Shown: positions 7,327-16,847, numbered from the stretch's first letter. The stretch: 64,000 nt of DNA from Pontibacillus yanchengensis Y32 (GCF_000770635.1 NZ_AVBF01000018.1:1-64000), one strand, 5' to 3'. Notes: generated by a model from the letters alone, not told the origin. Numbers and translations are program-made.

Positions 7327-8775
7327 CTATTCCTCTTCTTTCTTCTTCCAAGCACTGTAACTTTGCATCGTGATACCTTTAAATCCTTCTGCTTGGTCTT
7401 CCATAAAGTGTCGTCGTACAAGGGAAACTTGTTTTTGAATCTCTGACTTAGAGTGATTGGCAAAGGATACATAGTCAATCTCGTATGGGTTTAACTCGAC
7501 GCCTACTTCCACTTTTGGTGAGTTAGCATACAGCACTTCAGAGTTTGCAAGAGACGTGATGCTATTTGATCCTAAAGCTGTATCTCGATACGCCATAATG
7601 GATACATAGTCTTGGATATCCACCATGTCCTTAAAGAAGTCCTCTTTTACGTCTGTAACTTTTTTGTTGTCTGTCCAAAATGGTAGGGCACTACCTACAA
7701 TAAATCCTGCATCTTTTGCATGATTAATATACGTCTGAGCAGATGACCACCATTCAGTTAAGACAGTAGCGCGATCCTTATCCCATTGGTCAAGCGTGTA
7801 TGGTTCTACGTCAAAATGAATCCCTACAAACTGCTCATCCTTGGCAACAGTAGAGTTATACGCTTCAACCATATCCACACGTTTAACAGCATGCTTTGTA
7901 TAGGATTCTAATCCCCACTTAGGACTCCCCATTAAGGCATGTACCTTCATACCATTGGCTGTAGCTTGCTTAATAAAATAAGCATATACAGACTTCTCAA
8001 GGTTTGGCTTATAGTGCAGGTAAATGTGATCAACCTGGTGATCAATAAGGAAATCAATGGTTTCATCTGGATTCTCCGTTATTGGAGAACGTTCCCACAG
8101 CCAAACGTTTTTTTGCGTATGATACTCATTCAAAGCATCTTGTATCGCTTGAACATAAGTGTTGTATGTTTTTGTTTTAAATGAATAGCCCTCTGTTACA
8201 GTATTCATATTACCGCTCTGAACGAAGGCTTCACTTTGTGCTTTTGTCATCTGTAACTCTACATTCGACTCTGCAGAAGCTTCTGTTACGGAAACACCAT
8301 TTTGATTTACAGTAAAACCGTGTAACTGTAGATTTTTTTCAATAAGTGCTTTTAACTTCGTGTTGGCACCATTAATTACCGTTTGGGCTTTGTTTCCAGG
8401 TTCAATTTGTAACGAAAGATTCGTTTTATTATTCTCATTACTGGAAGGTTGGGATAATTCTGTCACCAACGTAGGTGTTTCGTAGTACACATAAGGGGTT
8501 GGGTCTTGTTGCACAGTATAATAGTTATATATTTGACCTGAGATATCTTTTGACATCATCGATGTGAACGACAAATACTCACCTTCAGTTGTCCCATCGA
8601 CGGTAGTTGAAGACTGATTATTTACAAGGGAAAACTCATGACATTCCACCATACATGAAGCAAATGTCTCCGTTTGCGCTTGTGATACGGTTGGGTTAAA
8701 TATAGTAGATTGGATATAAAAACTAGCTATGATTATTACTAGAATCATTACTTTATTCTTATCTTGACCCCTCAT
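7327..8775 (-). CDS. Secreted protein with putative TIM-barrel (glycoside-hydrolase-like) domain
   Basis: The 482-residue product begins with a positively charged N-terminus and a hydrophobic segment (VMILVIIIASFYIQSTIF) that looks like a signal peptide or anchor. Residues about 50-215 are a Ser/Thr/Asn-rich region without recognisable motifs. From about 230 there are alternating beta/alpha segments with short motifs at strand ends (HIYLHYKP, KVHALMGSPKWG, VGIHFDVEPY, VGSALPFW, YVSIMAYRD, GITMQSYSAW), as in a TIM barrel. The acidic pair in FDVEPY is a candidate catalytic site, but no family can be named. SD GGGAGAGG lies 5 nt before the ATG. It is monocistronic. Likely exported; substrate unknown, possibly a cell-surface polysaccharide. 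Confidence 0.7.
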   Translation of the reverse strand: MRGQDKNKVMILVIIIASFYIQSTIFNPTVSQAQTETFASCMVECHEFSLVNNQSSTTVDGTTEGEYLSFTSMMSKDISGQIYNYYTVQQDPTPYVYYETPTLVTELSQPSSNENNKTNLSLQIEPGNKAQTVINGANTKLKALIEKNLQLHGFTVNQNGVSVTEASAESNVELQMTKAQSEAFVQSGNMNTVTEGYSFKTKTYNTYVQAIQDALNEYHTQKNVWLWERSPITENPDETIDFLIDHQVDHIYLHYKPNLEKSVYAYFIKQATANGMKVHALMGSPKWGLESYTKHAVKRVDMVEAYNSTVAKDEQFVGIHFDVEPYTLDQWDKDRATVLTEWWSSAQTYINHAKDAGFIVGSALPFWTDNKKVTDVKEDFFKDMVDIQDYVSIMAYRDTALGSNSITSLANSEVLYANSPKVEVGVELNPYEIDYVSFANHSKSEIQKQVSLVRRHFMEDQAEGFKGITMQSYSAWKKKEEE

Positions 8776-9040
8776 CTTTTCCTCTCCCTTATTTTCGAAC
8801 TATTATTTTCGACTCACACATATGAATATCGAACCATACTTATAAAATGTTAAGTATTTTTTCACATTTTTTATTATATTTTTTAATCTATTCCACCTAT
8901 AACCAGGTAATGCTTTTCAAAACAAGCTATATAACTAGGTTTAAGTACCTTCCTATAAAAAATTCATAATTAAGAGGTCTCTCTCTTTATAGAGTCGAAT
9001 AAATATAGGGGAATACTGATTTACATAAAGGAGAGATAAG

Positions 9041-9511
9041 ATGAACATCACTTTACAACCTATGTCACAGGAAATTTTTGAGAATTATTATGAACAATCT
9101 ATAGAGGAGTATGCTGCTGAGCATGTCCAGGCTGGGAATTGGACAGAGGAAGAGGCAATCCCAAATGCACAAGAACAATTTAAACAATTGCTACCAAATG
9201 GATTAGATACACTCCAACATGTACTCTTCTCCGTTCAAAATGAGCAGAAGGAATCCATTGGAGTACTTTGGATCAAGATTGAAGATAAGACGGATGAGAG
9301 ACGTGCCTTTATCTACGATATAAAACTTCATGAAAACCAGCGTGACAAAGGATATGGAAGAGCAACCATGCATGCACTTGAGGAATATGCAGGACAAACA
9401 GGGATTAAGCAAATTGGACTACATGTGTTTGCTCACAATAAAAGAGCTTTAGCACTCTATGAAAAATTGGGGTATGAGGTGACAGATCTTGTTATGAAGA
9501 AACGTCTATAA
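9041..9511 (+). CDS. yycN: GNAT N-acetyltransferase, YycN-like
   Basis: The 156-residue protein matches B. subtilis YycN in length and pattern: an N-terminal EEYAAEHVQAGNW segment, then LLPNGLDT, FIYDIKLHENQRDKGYGRATM (motif A with the acetyl-CoA loop), and LHVFAHNKRALALYEKLGYE (motif B). It transfers acetyl from acetyl-CoA to an unknown substrate in the cytoplasm. AAAGGAGAG lies 6 nt before the ATG. It is a single gene; the preceding 265 bp (8776-9040) hold no recognisable feature beyond AT-rich promoter-like sequence. Confidence 0.83.
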   Translation: MNITLQPMSQEIFENYYEQSIEEYAAEHVQAGNWTEEEAIPNAQEQFKQLLPNGLDTLQHVLFSVQNEQKESIGVLWIKIEDKTDERRAFIYDIKLHENQRDKGYGRATMHALEEYAGQTGIKQIGLHVFAHNKRALALYEKLGYEVTDLVMKKRL

Positions 9512-9524
9512 CATAAGACACACA

Positions 9525-9556
9525 AAAAAGCTTGGGAAACCAACCCCAAGCTTTTT
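9525..9556. terminator. Bidirectional terminator
   Basis: Inverted repeat AAAAAGCTTGGG / CCCAAGCTTTTT with an A-run on the left and a T-run on the right. It serves yycN and possibly the opposing antiporter gene. Confidence 0.85.
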
Positions 9557-9610
9557 ATGTATTTTTGTATTTCACTATTTCTAATCTAATTTGATTTATT
9601 AGTAAACATT

Positions 9611-10948
9611 TTATTGTTGTAAAACATGCTTTAGACCAGAAGCATTCTTTTTACTAACAATGCCTGAATAGATAAACGTAATAACTGGCATAAGGAGCAG
9701 GAATACTGCAAAAGGAGCGTAGGAAAGCACAGGAACTCCGACTATTGTGCTACACAAAATGGCCAATAGGCTCCAAGGGACTAGACCCGCAAACACAACA
9801 GTAGAATCCGCTAAAATACGTGACAAATGAGCTTTGGAGAAGTTCTTTTCCCAATAGGGCATAAGGGTTCTTCCTGTTAATATAATCGGAAACGACTGAT
9901 TAGGTGAAATCAAGGAGGCACCTGCCGCTACGGCAATGGATTGAGCTGTATTTTTTTGTAGAGAACGGTTATCTGTAAATATCTTTTCAATATAAGGTTG
10001 AATAATCTTCGTGTCCTCCATAATTTGGCAATAGGCTCCTACAACAAGAATAAACAGAACAAATGGTAGCATGTCTCTTACGCCACTCAGGGCATCCACT
10101 CCAAAATAAAGACCTTCCAACCACTCCATAGGAGCCACTCCTCTTACGAACAAAATGACGATAGCAGTTCCTATCCCCAATGAAAAAGAGAATTTCATTT
10201 CCTGACCGAACAGGATCATCAATAACAATGTAAATGGAGGAAGCAACGAAACACCTATACTCCCATAATTTAACTGCGAAAATGGTGTTACCTCATTCAA
10301 TGTAAGTTGCTCTTTCGCAATAACAAAGTCCATCGCAAGGAAAATAAGTATTGATAAAATAACTCCCCATGCTAATGTTGGTGCTATCGACCGAAAATGT
10401 GATTTCGTATCTATCTCCACAGACATTCGCAGCAACTGAAATGAGCTTGATATTGGTGAGGAACGATCTCCAACGAAACCACCTGACACTAACGCACCAG
10501 CTACGACAGGTACAGGCAATCCAATTTGGTCCGCTGCTGCCATCAGTGGTACGCCGACAATACTTAAACTAGCAATCGATGACCCTACCACCATCGACAT
10601 CATCGCTACGATAAGAAATGCAAACGTAAAGAAGTAGGAAGGCGATATGAATGATAAAAATAGCTCATTAAGGTCATGGATGGTGCCAGAAAAGTACCAT
10701 GTTGGAAGAAGAACACCAATAAAAAATAATAACCAAGCAACATCCTTGTTCCGCTTCACACCTTTCCATGAAGAATGAACAAACTGATTCATCGTATAAC
10801 CATGCTTTATTCCAAACCCACATAACAGTACAATACCAGGAATCATCGCTAAATAAAGAGGTCCATCAAAGGAAATGGCCATCATTAAAAACGAAACCGT
10901 AACCGTAAAAATAAGAACAACTTCCAGAAGCGAAAATGACTTGTTCAC
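9611..10948 (-). CDS. Na+/H+ antiporter, NhaC family
   Basis: This polytopic membrane protein of 445 residues has about 11-12 hydrophobic segments and the NhaC-family motif GGFVGDRSSPISSS near residue 155, plus SLISPNQSFP in the second half. It would exchange Na+ (or a carboxylate pair, as in MleN-type paralogues) for protons at the cytoplasmic membrane. GAGGAGGT lies 6 nt before a GTG at 10948, and that GTG (VNKSFS) is preferred over the upstream TTG, which would put the SD inside the gene. It is monocistronic. Sodium extrusion fits a salt-tolerant host, but the substrate within this family varies. Confidence 0.85.
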   Translation of the reverse strand: MNKSFSLLEVVLIFTVTVSFLMMAISFDGPLYLAMIPGIVLLCGFGIKHGYTMNQFVHSSWKGVKRNKDVAWLLFFIGVLLPTWYFSGTIHDLNELFLSFISPSYFFTFAFLIVAMMSMVVGSSIASLSIVGVPLMAAADQIGLPVPVVAGALVSGGFVGDRSSPISSSFQLLRMSVEIDTKSHFRSIAPTLAWGVILSILIFLAMDFVIAKEQLTLNEVTPFSQLNYGSIGVSLLPPFTLLLMILFGQEMKFSFSLGIGTAIVILFVRGVAPMEWLEGLYFGVDALSGVRDMLPFVLFILVVGAYCQIMEDTKIIQPYIEKIFTDNRSLQKNTAQSIAVAAGASLISPNQSFPIILTGRTLMPYWEKNFSKAHLSRILADSTVVFAGLVPWSLLAILCSTIVGVPVLSYAPFAVFLLLMPVITFIYSGIVSKKNASGLKHVLQQ

Positions 10949-11007
10949 TTTGAAACCTCCTCTCAACTCGTTTTATTATAACAGAGTAATAATTAAAGAC
11001 AGCTTAT

Positions 11008-11042
11008 AAAAAAGAGAATTCCCTAGTATTAGAGAATTCTCC
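11008..11042 (-). terminator. Terminator of the DUF819 gene
   Basis: GAGAATTC (11014-11021) pairs with GAATTCTC (11034-11041); A's at 11008-11013 give the minus-strand T-run. Confidence 0.75.
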
Positions 11043-11065
11043 TTTCTATCATAACCTCTTACACA

Positions 11066-12262
11066 TTAACCACCTGCTATCATCTTCGCAAGCTGTCCAC
11101 ATAACAATGCTGCATAGGTACCCACTACGTTACCAACAATACCCATTAACAATCCTACTGGCGCAAGGGCTGGTTGAAAAACAGACGCTACGATAGGGGC
11201 AGAACTCGTGCCGCCAATATTACCTTGTGATCCAACAGCTACGAAGAATAATGGTGCTTTTAGTAATCTAGCAGCTGTGAAGATACAAATAATGTGGATG
11301 ATCAACCATACAACACCCATTAATATAAATTGTGGTGCTTGGACGATATCCATTAGATTAGCCTGAGCCCCAATACCCGTTAGGAATAAAAATATACCTA
11401 AATAGCCTACTTTACTAGCTCCGTAATATTCTAAATTACGAACTTTGGTAAAGGATAGCGCGATGCCGACTGCTGTAATAATGATGAATGTCCACGTGGA
11501 TGTGCTCATAACTTCTGTCTTTGGAATGAACTCTAGTTTTGCAAATGCTCGGATTAAATAAGATCCTGCAAAGCCTACCGCTAAAATACCGAATAACTGC
11601 GGAAGCTGTAGTGGCTTAGCATTCCTTGCAATATCCGTTGCAATCTCTTCATTCACCTTTTTAATAGTGGAGTTGTCTGCACCATTCCACTTGTTAAAGC
11701 GTTCCTGAAAGTTCGCTAGAGAAATCATAATCCCCATCCAACTAATCGCAACGATTGTGTCCGTTAAAATAATGGGGCTTAATATATCTTTTGGTGTGTC
11801 AAAGGAGTCAATCATTGCACCCATATTGGCTGTTCCACCAATCCAACTACCAGCAAGGGCACCTACACCTCTCCATGCTTCATCAGGTAAAATACCCTGA
11901 AACAAAGCAAACGCAATTGGACCACCAATGACCACTCCGACTGTACCAGCAAGAAACACGAGTATGGCTTTTCCGCCTAGCTTAAACGTAGCAGGTACGT
12001 TCGTACTAATCATTAATAGCAATAAACCTGCTGGAAGCATATATGTACTTAAGAAACTGTATAAATCAGAACTTTGTGGAATGATTCCAACTGTAGTAGA
12101 AATCATAGGTAAAAAGTACATCCATATCAATGGAGGTAAGTAACGGAAGAATTTTTTAACTCCATTGTTCTCAATTGTAGAAATCATAAACACAACACCA
12201 ATAATGGCAATCAGATAAGCAAAAATCGCCATTGGGTCTTGTATTAAAGCTTGATTGTTCAT
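11066..12262 (-). CDS. DUF819 family membrane protein (YjcL-like)
   Basis: This 398-residue protein has about ten transmembrane segments in two similar halves. The motifs GSWIGGTANMGAM in the first half and GSQGNIGGTSSAPIVA in the second are the paired Gly-rich signatures of the DUF819/YjcL family, which resembles inverted-repeat transporters. Function and substrate are not established for the family. SD GAGGGG lies 6 nt before the ATG at 12262, so the 31-residue N-terminal extension of the longest frame is discarded. It is monocistronic between two terminators. Confidence 0.85.
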   Translation of the reverse strand: MNNQALIQDPMAIFAYLIAIIGVVFMISTIENNGVKKFFRYLPPLIWMYFLPMISTTVGIIPQSSDLYSFLSTYMLPAGLLLLMISTNVPATFKLGGKAILVFLAGTVGVVIGGPIAFALFQGILPDEAWRGVGALAGSWIGGTANMGAMIDSFDTPKDILSPIILTDTIVAISWMGIMISLANFQERFNKWNGADNSTIKKVNEEIATDIARNAKPLQLPQLFGILAVGFAGSYLIRAFAKLEFIPKTEVMSTSTWTFIIITAVGIALSFTKVRNLEYYGASKVGYLGIFLFLTGIGAQANLMDIVQAPQFILMGVVWLIIHIICIFTAARLLKAPLFFVAVGSQGNIGGTSSAPIVASVFQPALAPVGLLMGIVGNVVGTYAALLCGQLAKMIAGG

Positions 12263-12420
12263 GCTAAACCCCTCACTCTTAATCATTAGAATTATCGAAA
12301 AATTAACATTCGATATTTTCTCGCTAAAGGAGTTTAGCACATAATCTAATCTCATAAAATGAAAAATTTTAATAAGTTCATCCTTTGAACCAAAATACCT
12401 ATAACCCCTTTATAATAAGA

Positions 12421-12451
12421 AAAAAAGCATTGTTAAAGAACAATGCTTTTT
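12421..12451 (-). terminator. Terminator of dat
   Basis: A 13-bp perfect stem (12422-12434 with 12439-12451) around AAAG, with T-runs on both strands. It lies 30 nt past the dat stop. Confidence 0.9.
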
Positions 12452-12481
12452 CAAAAAATTAATAATTTTAAGTCTTACTAT

Positions 12482-13381
12482 TTACGATACACTTTTGTTT
12501 TTTGAACGATCAGCGAAGATGGAAGCATCCTCTGGGATTCCTGCATCTTTCTCATATGCCTGTTGCATTAGACGGGTTATCTTACCTGGAGTACCATTTG
12601 CAACGGTTTTTCCATCTACGTTTACAATAGGCATGACTTCTGCTGTACTGCTGGTTAGAAACAGCTCATCCGCTTCCGTAATATCTTCTAAATGGAAAGC
12701 TTCTTCATGGAATGGTACACCAGCTTCATTGGCAAATGCTTCGATACGTATTCGCACACATCCGTGTAGTATATTTTTAGTAGCGGGATGAGTATAAATC
12801 GCCCCATCCTTCACTAAGTACACGTTGGAGGAACTACATTCTGTTACTTTTCCATCCTTATGCAAAATAGCTTCAAAACAATTATGCTCAGTGGCTGTTT
12901 GTTTAGCCATTACATTTGGTAACAGATTTAAACTCTTAATATAGCATAAATCCCAGCGTACATCAGGTTCTGTAATAGTAGAAATTCCTTCTTCCATAAG
13001 GTCCAGTTTTCTTGGGACATCACTTACATAGGCATATAAATTCGCCCCAACACCTTTTGGAAAAGCATGGTCACGTGGTGCGGAACCTCTTGTGATTTGC
13101 AAATAAACTTTCCCGTCCCCGGTGAAAGCATTCAATTGTAGCAACTGATCTAATCGTTTATACATATCCTCTTTCGTGTATGGGACTTCTAACTTTATAG
13201 CCGCTGCAGATCGATACAATCGCTCCACATGCTCCTCAATTAAATAATATTCTCCATGATATACTCGGATTACTTCATACACGCCATCGCCGAATTGCAG
13301 GCCTCGCTCCTCAAAAGGATACGTTAACTCTTCTTGGTTTACATATTCAGTCTCGGTCAACACATAAGGTTTTATGCTCAT
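12482..13381 (-). CDS. dat: D-amino-acid aminotransferase
   Basis: A PLP enzyme of fold type IV, 299 residues. It interconverts D-alanine plus 2-oxoglutarate and pyruvate plus D-glutamate, feeding peptidoglycan precursors. The catalytic lysine is K149 in YIKSLNLLPNV; ERGLQFGDGVYEVIR near the N-terminus and the TECSSSNVY and TSSTAEVMPI segments around the cofactor are typical of D-AAT rather than branched-chain aminotransferase. AGGAGGAG lies shortly before the ATG at 13381; the 14 upstream residues of the longest frame are not used. It is monocistronic, with a 289-bp upstream region lacking other genes. Confidence 0.93.
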   Translation of the reverse strand: MSIKPYVLTETEYVNQEELTYPFEERGLQFGDGVYEVIRVYHGEYYLIEEHVERLYRSAAAIKLEVPYTKEDMYKRLDQLLQLNAFTGDGKVYLQITRGSAPRDHAFPKGVGANLYAYVSDVPRKLDLMEEGISTITEPDVRWDLCYIKSLNLLPNVMAKQTATEHNCFEAILHKDGKVTECSSSNVYLVKDGAIYTHPATKNILHGCVRIRIEAFANEAGVPFHEEAFHLEDITEADELFLTSSTAEVMPIVNVDGKTVANGTPGKITRLMQQAYEKDAGIPEDASIFADRSKNKSVS

Positions 13382-13670
13382 GGGGCTCCTCCTCAACATT
13401 ATAGGTATCATTATCCTATTCATCTCTTCAGTGATTTGGTAAAAGATTCTCTATTCGCACAAGTTTAACAAAGATTCAGAAAAAAGTGTATAGATATATT
13501 TTCCTTTAAAGCTTCATCACCTTACTCGGTTGAAGTGAAAGCATTTTTATCCTTCTCCTTATCTATACGTATAAGAAATTCAAAATACTTATACTTCCTC
13601 TACATTCGTGCAAGATAATAAGAATATCTACTACGCTCATCAACAAGTTCTGGGTATTGGAGTTGATGCA

Positions 13671-14150
13671 ATGCTATATTTAATTATTACATCAATCATG
13701 TTCATCTTCGTCACAATTATGGTTCCAAAACGGCTAACTAAGATAGAGATATATGCCTCTACCTTTTCAGCTTTATATCTGCAGTTGGTTGTTGATGTGT
13801 ACTTACACATCAAATTGAATTGGTATTATTATTTAACGGAACATACGATTGATTGGGCAACCATGTTTGTCATCCCTATTTTTGTCGGTGTAAATGTTTT
13901 ATTTTTGAATTATTATCCTTTTGGTAAAAGTGGGAGTATTCAATTTAGCTATATCACTATATGTATCTTCTTTTCGATGATCTATGAGTATTACTCCATA
14001 CAATTCGGCATGATGCTCTTTAATGAATGGAAGTTGTGGTACTCTGTTTTAGCGTATTACTTCCTTTTTCCCCTATTGGCTTTGAATTTAACCTGGATTC
14101 GTCATTTGTTAGAAGAACACAGAGTTTTTAACTCGTCTAACCATAAATAG
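13671..14150 (+). CDS. Small integral membrane protein (CBO0543-like)
   Basis: About 159 residues, with five predicted membrane helices and many Tyr/Trp at the interfaces. The pattern (MLYLIITSIM, then VPKRL, WYYYLTEHTIDW, LFNEWKLWYS) resembles the CBO0543 family, common in spore formers and uncharacterised. Start: the frame opens at GTG 13608 but nothing like a ribosome binding site precedes it. GGAG at 13659-13662 lies 8 nt before the ATG at 13671, so that start is preferred. No function can be assigned. Confidence 0.65.
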   Translation: MLYLIITSIMFIFVTIMVPKRLTKIEIYASTFSALYLQLVVDVYLHIKLNWYYYLTEHTIDWATMFVIPIFVGVNVLFLNYYPFGKSGSIQFSYITICIFFSMIYEYYSIQFGMMLFNEWKLWYSVLAYYFLFPLLALNLTWIRHLLEEHRVFNSSNHK

Positions 14151-14169
14151 AGAGAAGGGAGCTCCTCTC

Positions 14170-15486
14170 TTAATATGACACATCCACTTTACCAGTTTGT
14201 GCACGTATATACGTTTTTTCATGGTCCTTTGAAAACTCATGTACCAGTTCATATTGATTCGAAAGTAGCGATGGAATATAGAGCATCCCTTCATATTCAA
14301 TAGGCATGTCGGGGTGTTGCTCTGTAAATATTTCTGTAGCTTCCTGTTTAGAAATTGGGTCAGACACAGGTTGAATGCTCATATTTTTGTGAATGGAATG
14401 GTTGCGGCTATTCATCAATCGCTTACTAACCATTTCTCCCGTACGAGCATCAATATCATACTGATAAGCAATGTGTAATGGGTAATCATTATATGTAGGA
14501 GTAACCTTATAAGAGTAACGTTTAATATCCACATTACTTGTGTATTTATGATTCATCCCTAAATAAGTAACTTCATACCCGAAACGACCATCCCCATTTT
14601 CATGAAGAAATTTATCCACTATTTGTTCAGCCTTCTCCTTAGATATAACGTCTCCTGATGTCGACTCACTATGGGCACGAAAATGAGGTACCTCTCCCGT
14701 ATAGGCATTCATTTCACCAGAATAATCGTTCCCTTCAATATCTACATCAAATTGCAAAAAGCCTTTCGCATCTAACTGGTAAGATTCAGAAGAAGATTCA
14801 GACAAATGAACATCTGCATCAGGACTAGAAAATAATGTTCTCAACCTTTCTTTCGCCTGTTGTTCAGAAATAACGTTCATCTCAGATGGGAGTTGTTGAT
14901 ACTGGCTATAGCTCATGCTTAATTGATCGATTTGTTGATGAAGGTCCATAATGGTTGGTACCTTCATAGTATGCAAAATGGAAGATAGTTCCCAACCCCA
15001 GATACCATTAAGGTGTGTTCGTTCCTCCTGCAAAACTTTCTGATACTGTTCAATATACCCTCTCATATTCTTATATGCTTCTTGATCGACTGAGCCAATA
15101 ACATCACGACTTTTCTTTATATATAAAACTTCTAAAAAGTCTCCAAAAGATGTATCCAGTCGAAATTGATAAGGGTGCTGCTTAGATTGAAAGGACTCCC
15201 ACCAGTTAAAGTTTCGCTGCAATAAATTCAAGTGTTCATTGTGCTCAAAGCTCGTGTTTTTTTGGAAATTCCTAGAACCATGCATAGCTGCTTCTAATTC
15301 AAATGAAAATTGAGACATGGTATCTTCCGCTTTTGATATATCTTGTAACAGATAGGTTCTCTCTTCGATGTAATTCCGGCTAGCAAACCAAACGATTGTC
15401 ACAATCATCACAAACAGAATCCTTTTCATACGAAATAATCTTTTATGTAATCCGTGATAATCAAGTTGACTGGATCGAAAAATAGT
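14170..15486 (-). CDS. PepSY-domain membrane protein (YpeB-like), apparent AUU start
   Basis: About 438 residues: an N-terminal transmembrane anchor (ILFVMIVTIVWFA), a helical region of about 170 residues, then three PepSY-type repeats with the usual ISKEKAEQIVDKFL / ISKQEATEIFTEQ openings. The layout and size recall the germination protein YpeB, but no SleB-like partner is adjacent, so this is only a structural analogy. Start: AAGGAGG is followed, 7 nt on, by ATT at 15486. The only upstream start, GTG at 15507, lies at the expected transcription start and in front of the SD; the first ATG (15429) has no SD and would cut into the anchor's basic flank. It would act outside the membrane. Confidence 0.68.
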   Translation of the reverse strand, partial: TIFRSSQLDYHGLHKRLFRMKRILFVMIVTIVWFASRNYIEERTYLLQDISKAEDTMSQFSFELEAAMHGSRNFQKNTSFEHNEHLNLLQRNFNWWESFQSKQHPYQFRLDTSFGDFLEVLYIKKSRDVIGSVDQEAYKNMRGYIEQYQKVLQEERTHLNGIWGWELSSILHTMKVPTIMDLHQQIDQLSMSYSQYQQLPSEMNVISEQQAKERLRTLFSSPDADVHLSESSSESYQLDAKGFLQFDVDIEGNDYSGEMNAYTGEVPHFRAHSESTSGDVISKEKAEQIVDKFLHENGDGRFGYEVTYLGMNHKYTSNVDIKRYSYKVTPTYNDYPLHIAYQYDIDARTGEMVSKRLMNSRNHSIHKNMSIQPVSDPISKQEATEIFTEQHPDMPIEYEGMLYIPSLLSNQYELVHEFSKDHEKTYIRAQTGKVDVSY

Positions 15487-15513
15487 AATACTCTCACCTC
15501 CTTGCACTCACTT

Positions 15514-15541
15514 ATTTTACCAGCTAATAGAGTGAGGTCAA
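15514..15541 (-). promoter_or_regulatory. Sigma-A-like promoter of the PepSY gene
   Basis: TTGACC (15541-15536), 16-bp spacer, TAAAAT (15519-15514) on the minus strand. Transcription would begin near 15507, so the GTG at 15507 cannot be the start codon. Confidence 0.6.
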
Positions 15542-15549
15542 TTCGTAAG

Positions 15550-15670
15550 AAAAGCTTAGGGCACCTTGGTCACCTCCATCAGGCTTAAGTAATGCCTCGA
15601 AGTGGTGTGTTTTGCCACAGCGAGGCTTGACTTAAGCCCCCGAGGGAGTAGGAGCTGGAGCTAGATTATG
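15550..15670. repeat. Structured intergenic element, second family (single copy)
   Basis: GGCTTAAGT...GCCTCG is followed by CGAGGC...ACTTAAGCC, giving a long two-part stem around GTGGTGTGTTTTGCCAC, with outer GGAGCTGGAGCTAG. It looks like a mobile or structured intergenic repeat of the kind found in many copies in Bacillaceae genomes, distinct from the 200-bp family below. Confidence 0.6.
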
Positions 15671-15777
15671 TATGCGCCAGAAACTTATACTTTCTTTACT
15701 TTTGAAAAAAAGCTAAAAATGATAGATTCCGTTACAATTAGGACAAACTAGTTCATATAATGAAGGTGGTGTAGAAA

Positions 15778-16335
15778 TTGAATAAAAACTACCTAGAGCA
15801 GTTTTATACAATTGATGAAGACGGAGATTATATTATTGAAATTGCGATAGAGGATTATGATGATATTTTTAACACGTGGGATTCATCTGTATATAACGTT
15901 CGTGACTTAGATAGTAGCTTGCGTTCGTTTATTGAAGATTGTTCGAGGGATATTGATACGAGTGAAAAAATTGCCCTTCGTTTTAATGTCTCAAAAGAAA
16001 CGCAAGACAAAGAATTAGAAGAGAAAATAACCGATAGCATTCGTAATTTTTTTGAATATCATTACTTCGTTACGAGTAAACAGGTACATAAGAGAAGAAA
16101 AAAGTCACTATGGTTTATTTTGATATCCACGCTATTTACGTTACTTTCCTTTTACTTTCAAAATGCAACAGAATCTGGATTATTTGAACACTTCTTGCTG
16201 GAAAGCTTAACAGTTGGAGGGTGGATTTTTATGTGGGAGGCCTTCTCGATCCTATTCATCCAAAGTAGTGATGATCGAAAGAAGAAGCGTGAATACAAAA
16301 GATTGATTCATGCTCCCTTGTTATTTAGATACTAA
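15778..16335 (+). CDS. Hypothetical membrane protein
   Basis: A 185-residue protein not recognised as any family. The first 100 residues are acidic and soluble (DEDGDYIIEIAIEDYDDIF). They are followed by a basic KRRKK stretch and two hydrophobic segments (LWFILISTLFTLLSFYF and LTVGGWIFMWEAFSILFI), ending in a basic RKKKREYKR tail, so the soluble part is probably cytoplasmic. The start is TTG at 15778 behind AAGGTGGTG. It stands alone between two intergenic repeat elements. Confidence 0.65.
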   Translation: MNKNYLEQFYTIDEDGDYIIEIAIEDYDDIFNTWDSSVYNVRDLDSSLRSFIEDCSRDIDTSEKIALRFNVSKETQDKELEEKITDSIRNFFEYHYFVTSKQVHKRRKKSLWFILISTLFTLLSFYFQNATESGLFEHFLLESLTVGGWIFMWEAFSILFIQSSDDRKKKREYKRLIHAPLLFRY

Positions 16336-16337
16336 CT

Positions 16338-16541
16338 AAAGCGTAAGCGCCCGTTAAGCGACGTACAAACTGGACGGCTCCGTATGAGATAAAGGAAACA
16401 CGAAGAGCGGTAGCGATTCGATGTTGACTTATCGTAAGGAGGTGACGGAAGTTTGCTAGTCGCTGGGCGCTGGAGCTGGACGTGGCCACTTCACTTTTTT
16501 AGTTATACACAAGCGTTGAATTTTATAGTACGCTAGATAAT
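16338..16541 (+). repeat. Dispersed 200-bp intergenic repeat, copy 1
   Basis: It opens with AAGCGCCCGTTAAGCGACGTACAAACT and, after about 110 bp, carries the imperfect inverted counterpart AGTTTGCTAGTCGCTGGGCGCT, then GGAGCTGGACGTGGC and an AT-rich tail ending CGCTAGATAATA. The tail abuts the cspB terminator. Other copies lie at 26816, 42690 and 47313 (the last inverted). Confidence 0.92.
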
Positions 16542-16573
16542 AAAAAAGGACTTCCCTATGCAGGAAGTCCTTT
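16542..16573 (-). terminator. Terminator of cspB
   Basis: GGACTTCC / GGAAGTCC stem with 7-nt loop and a minus-strand T-run (A's at 16542-16547). Confidence 0.88.
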
Positions 16574-16586
16574 CTCTATATACAGC

Positions 16587-16847
<261 letters not shown>

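Noticed and set aside
9600-10960. MleN (malate-lactate antiporter) as specific name
   Set aside because: The NhaC-family motif is clear but nothing in the sequence or neighbourhood separates MleN from other NhaC paralogues.
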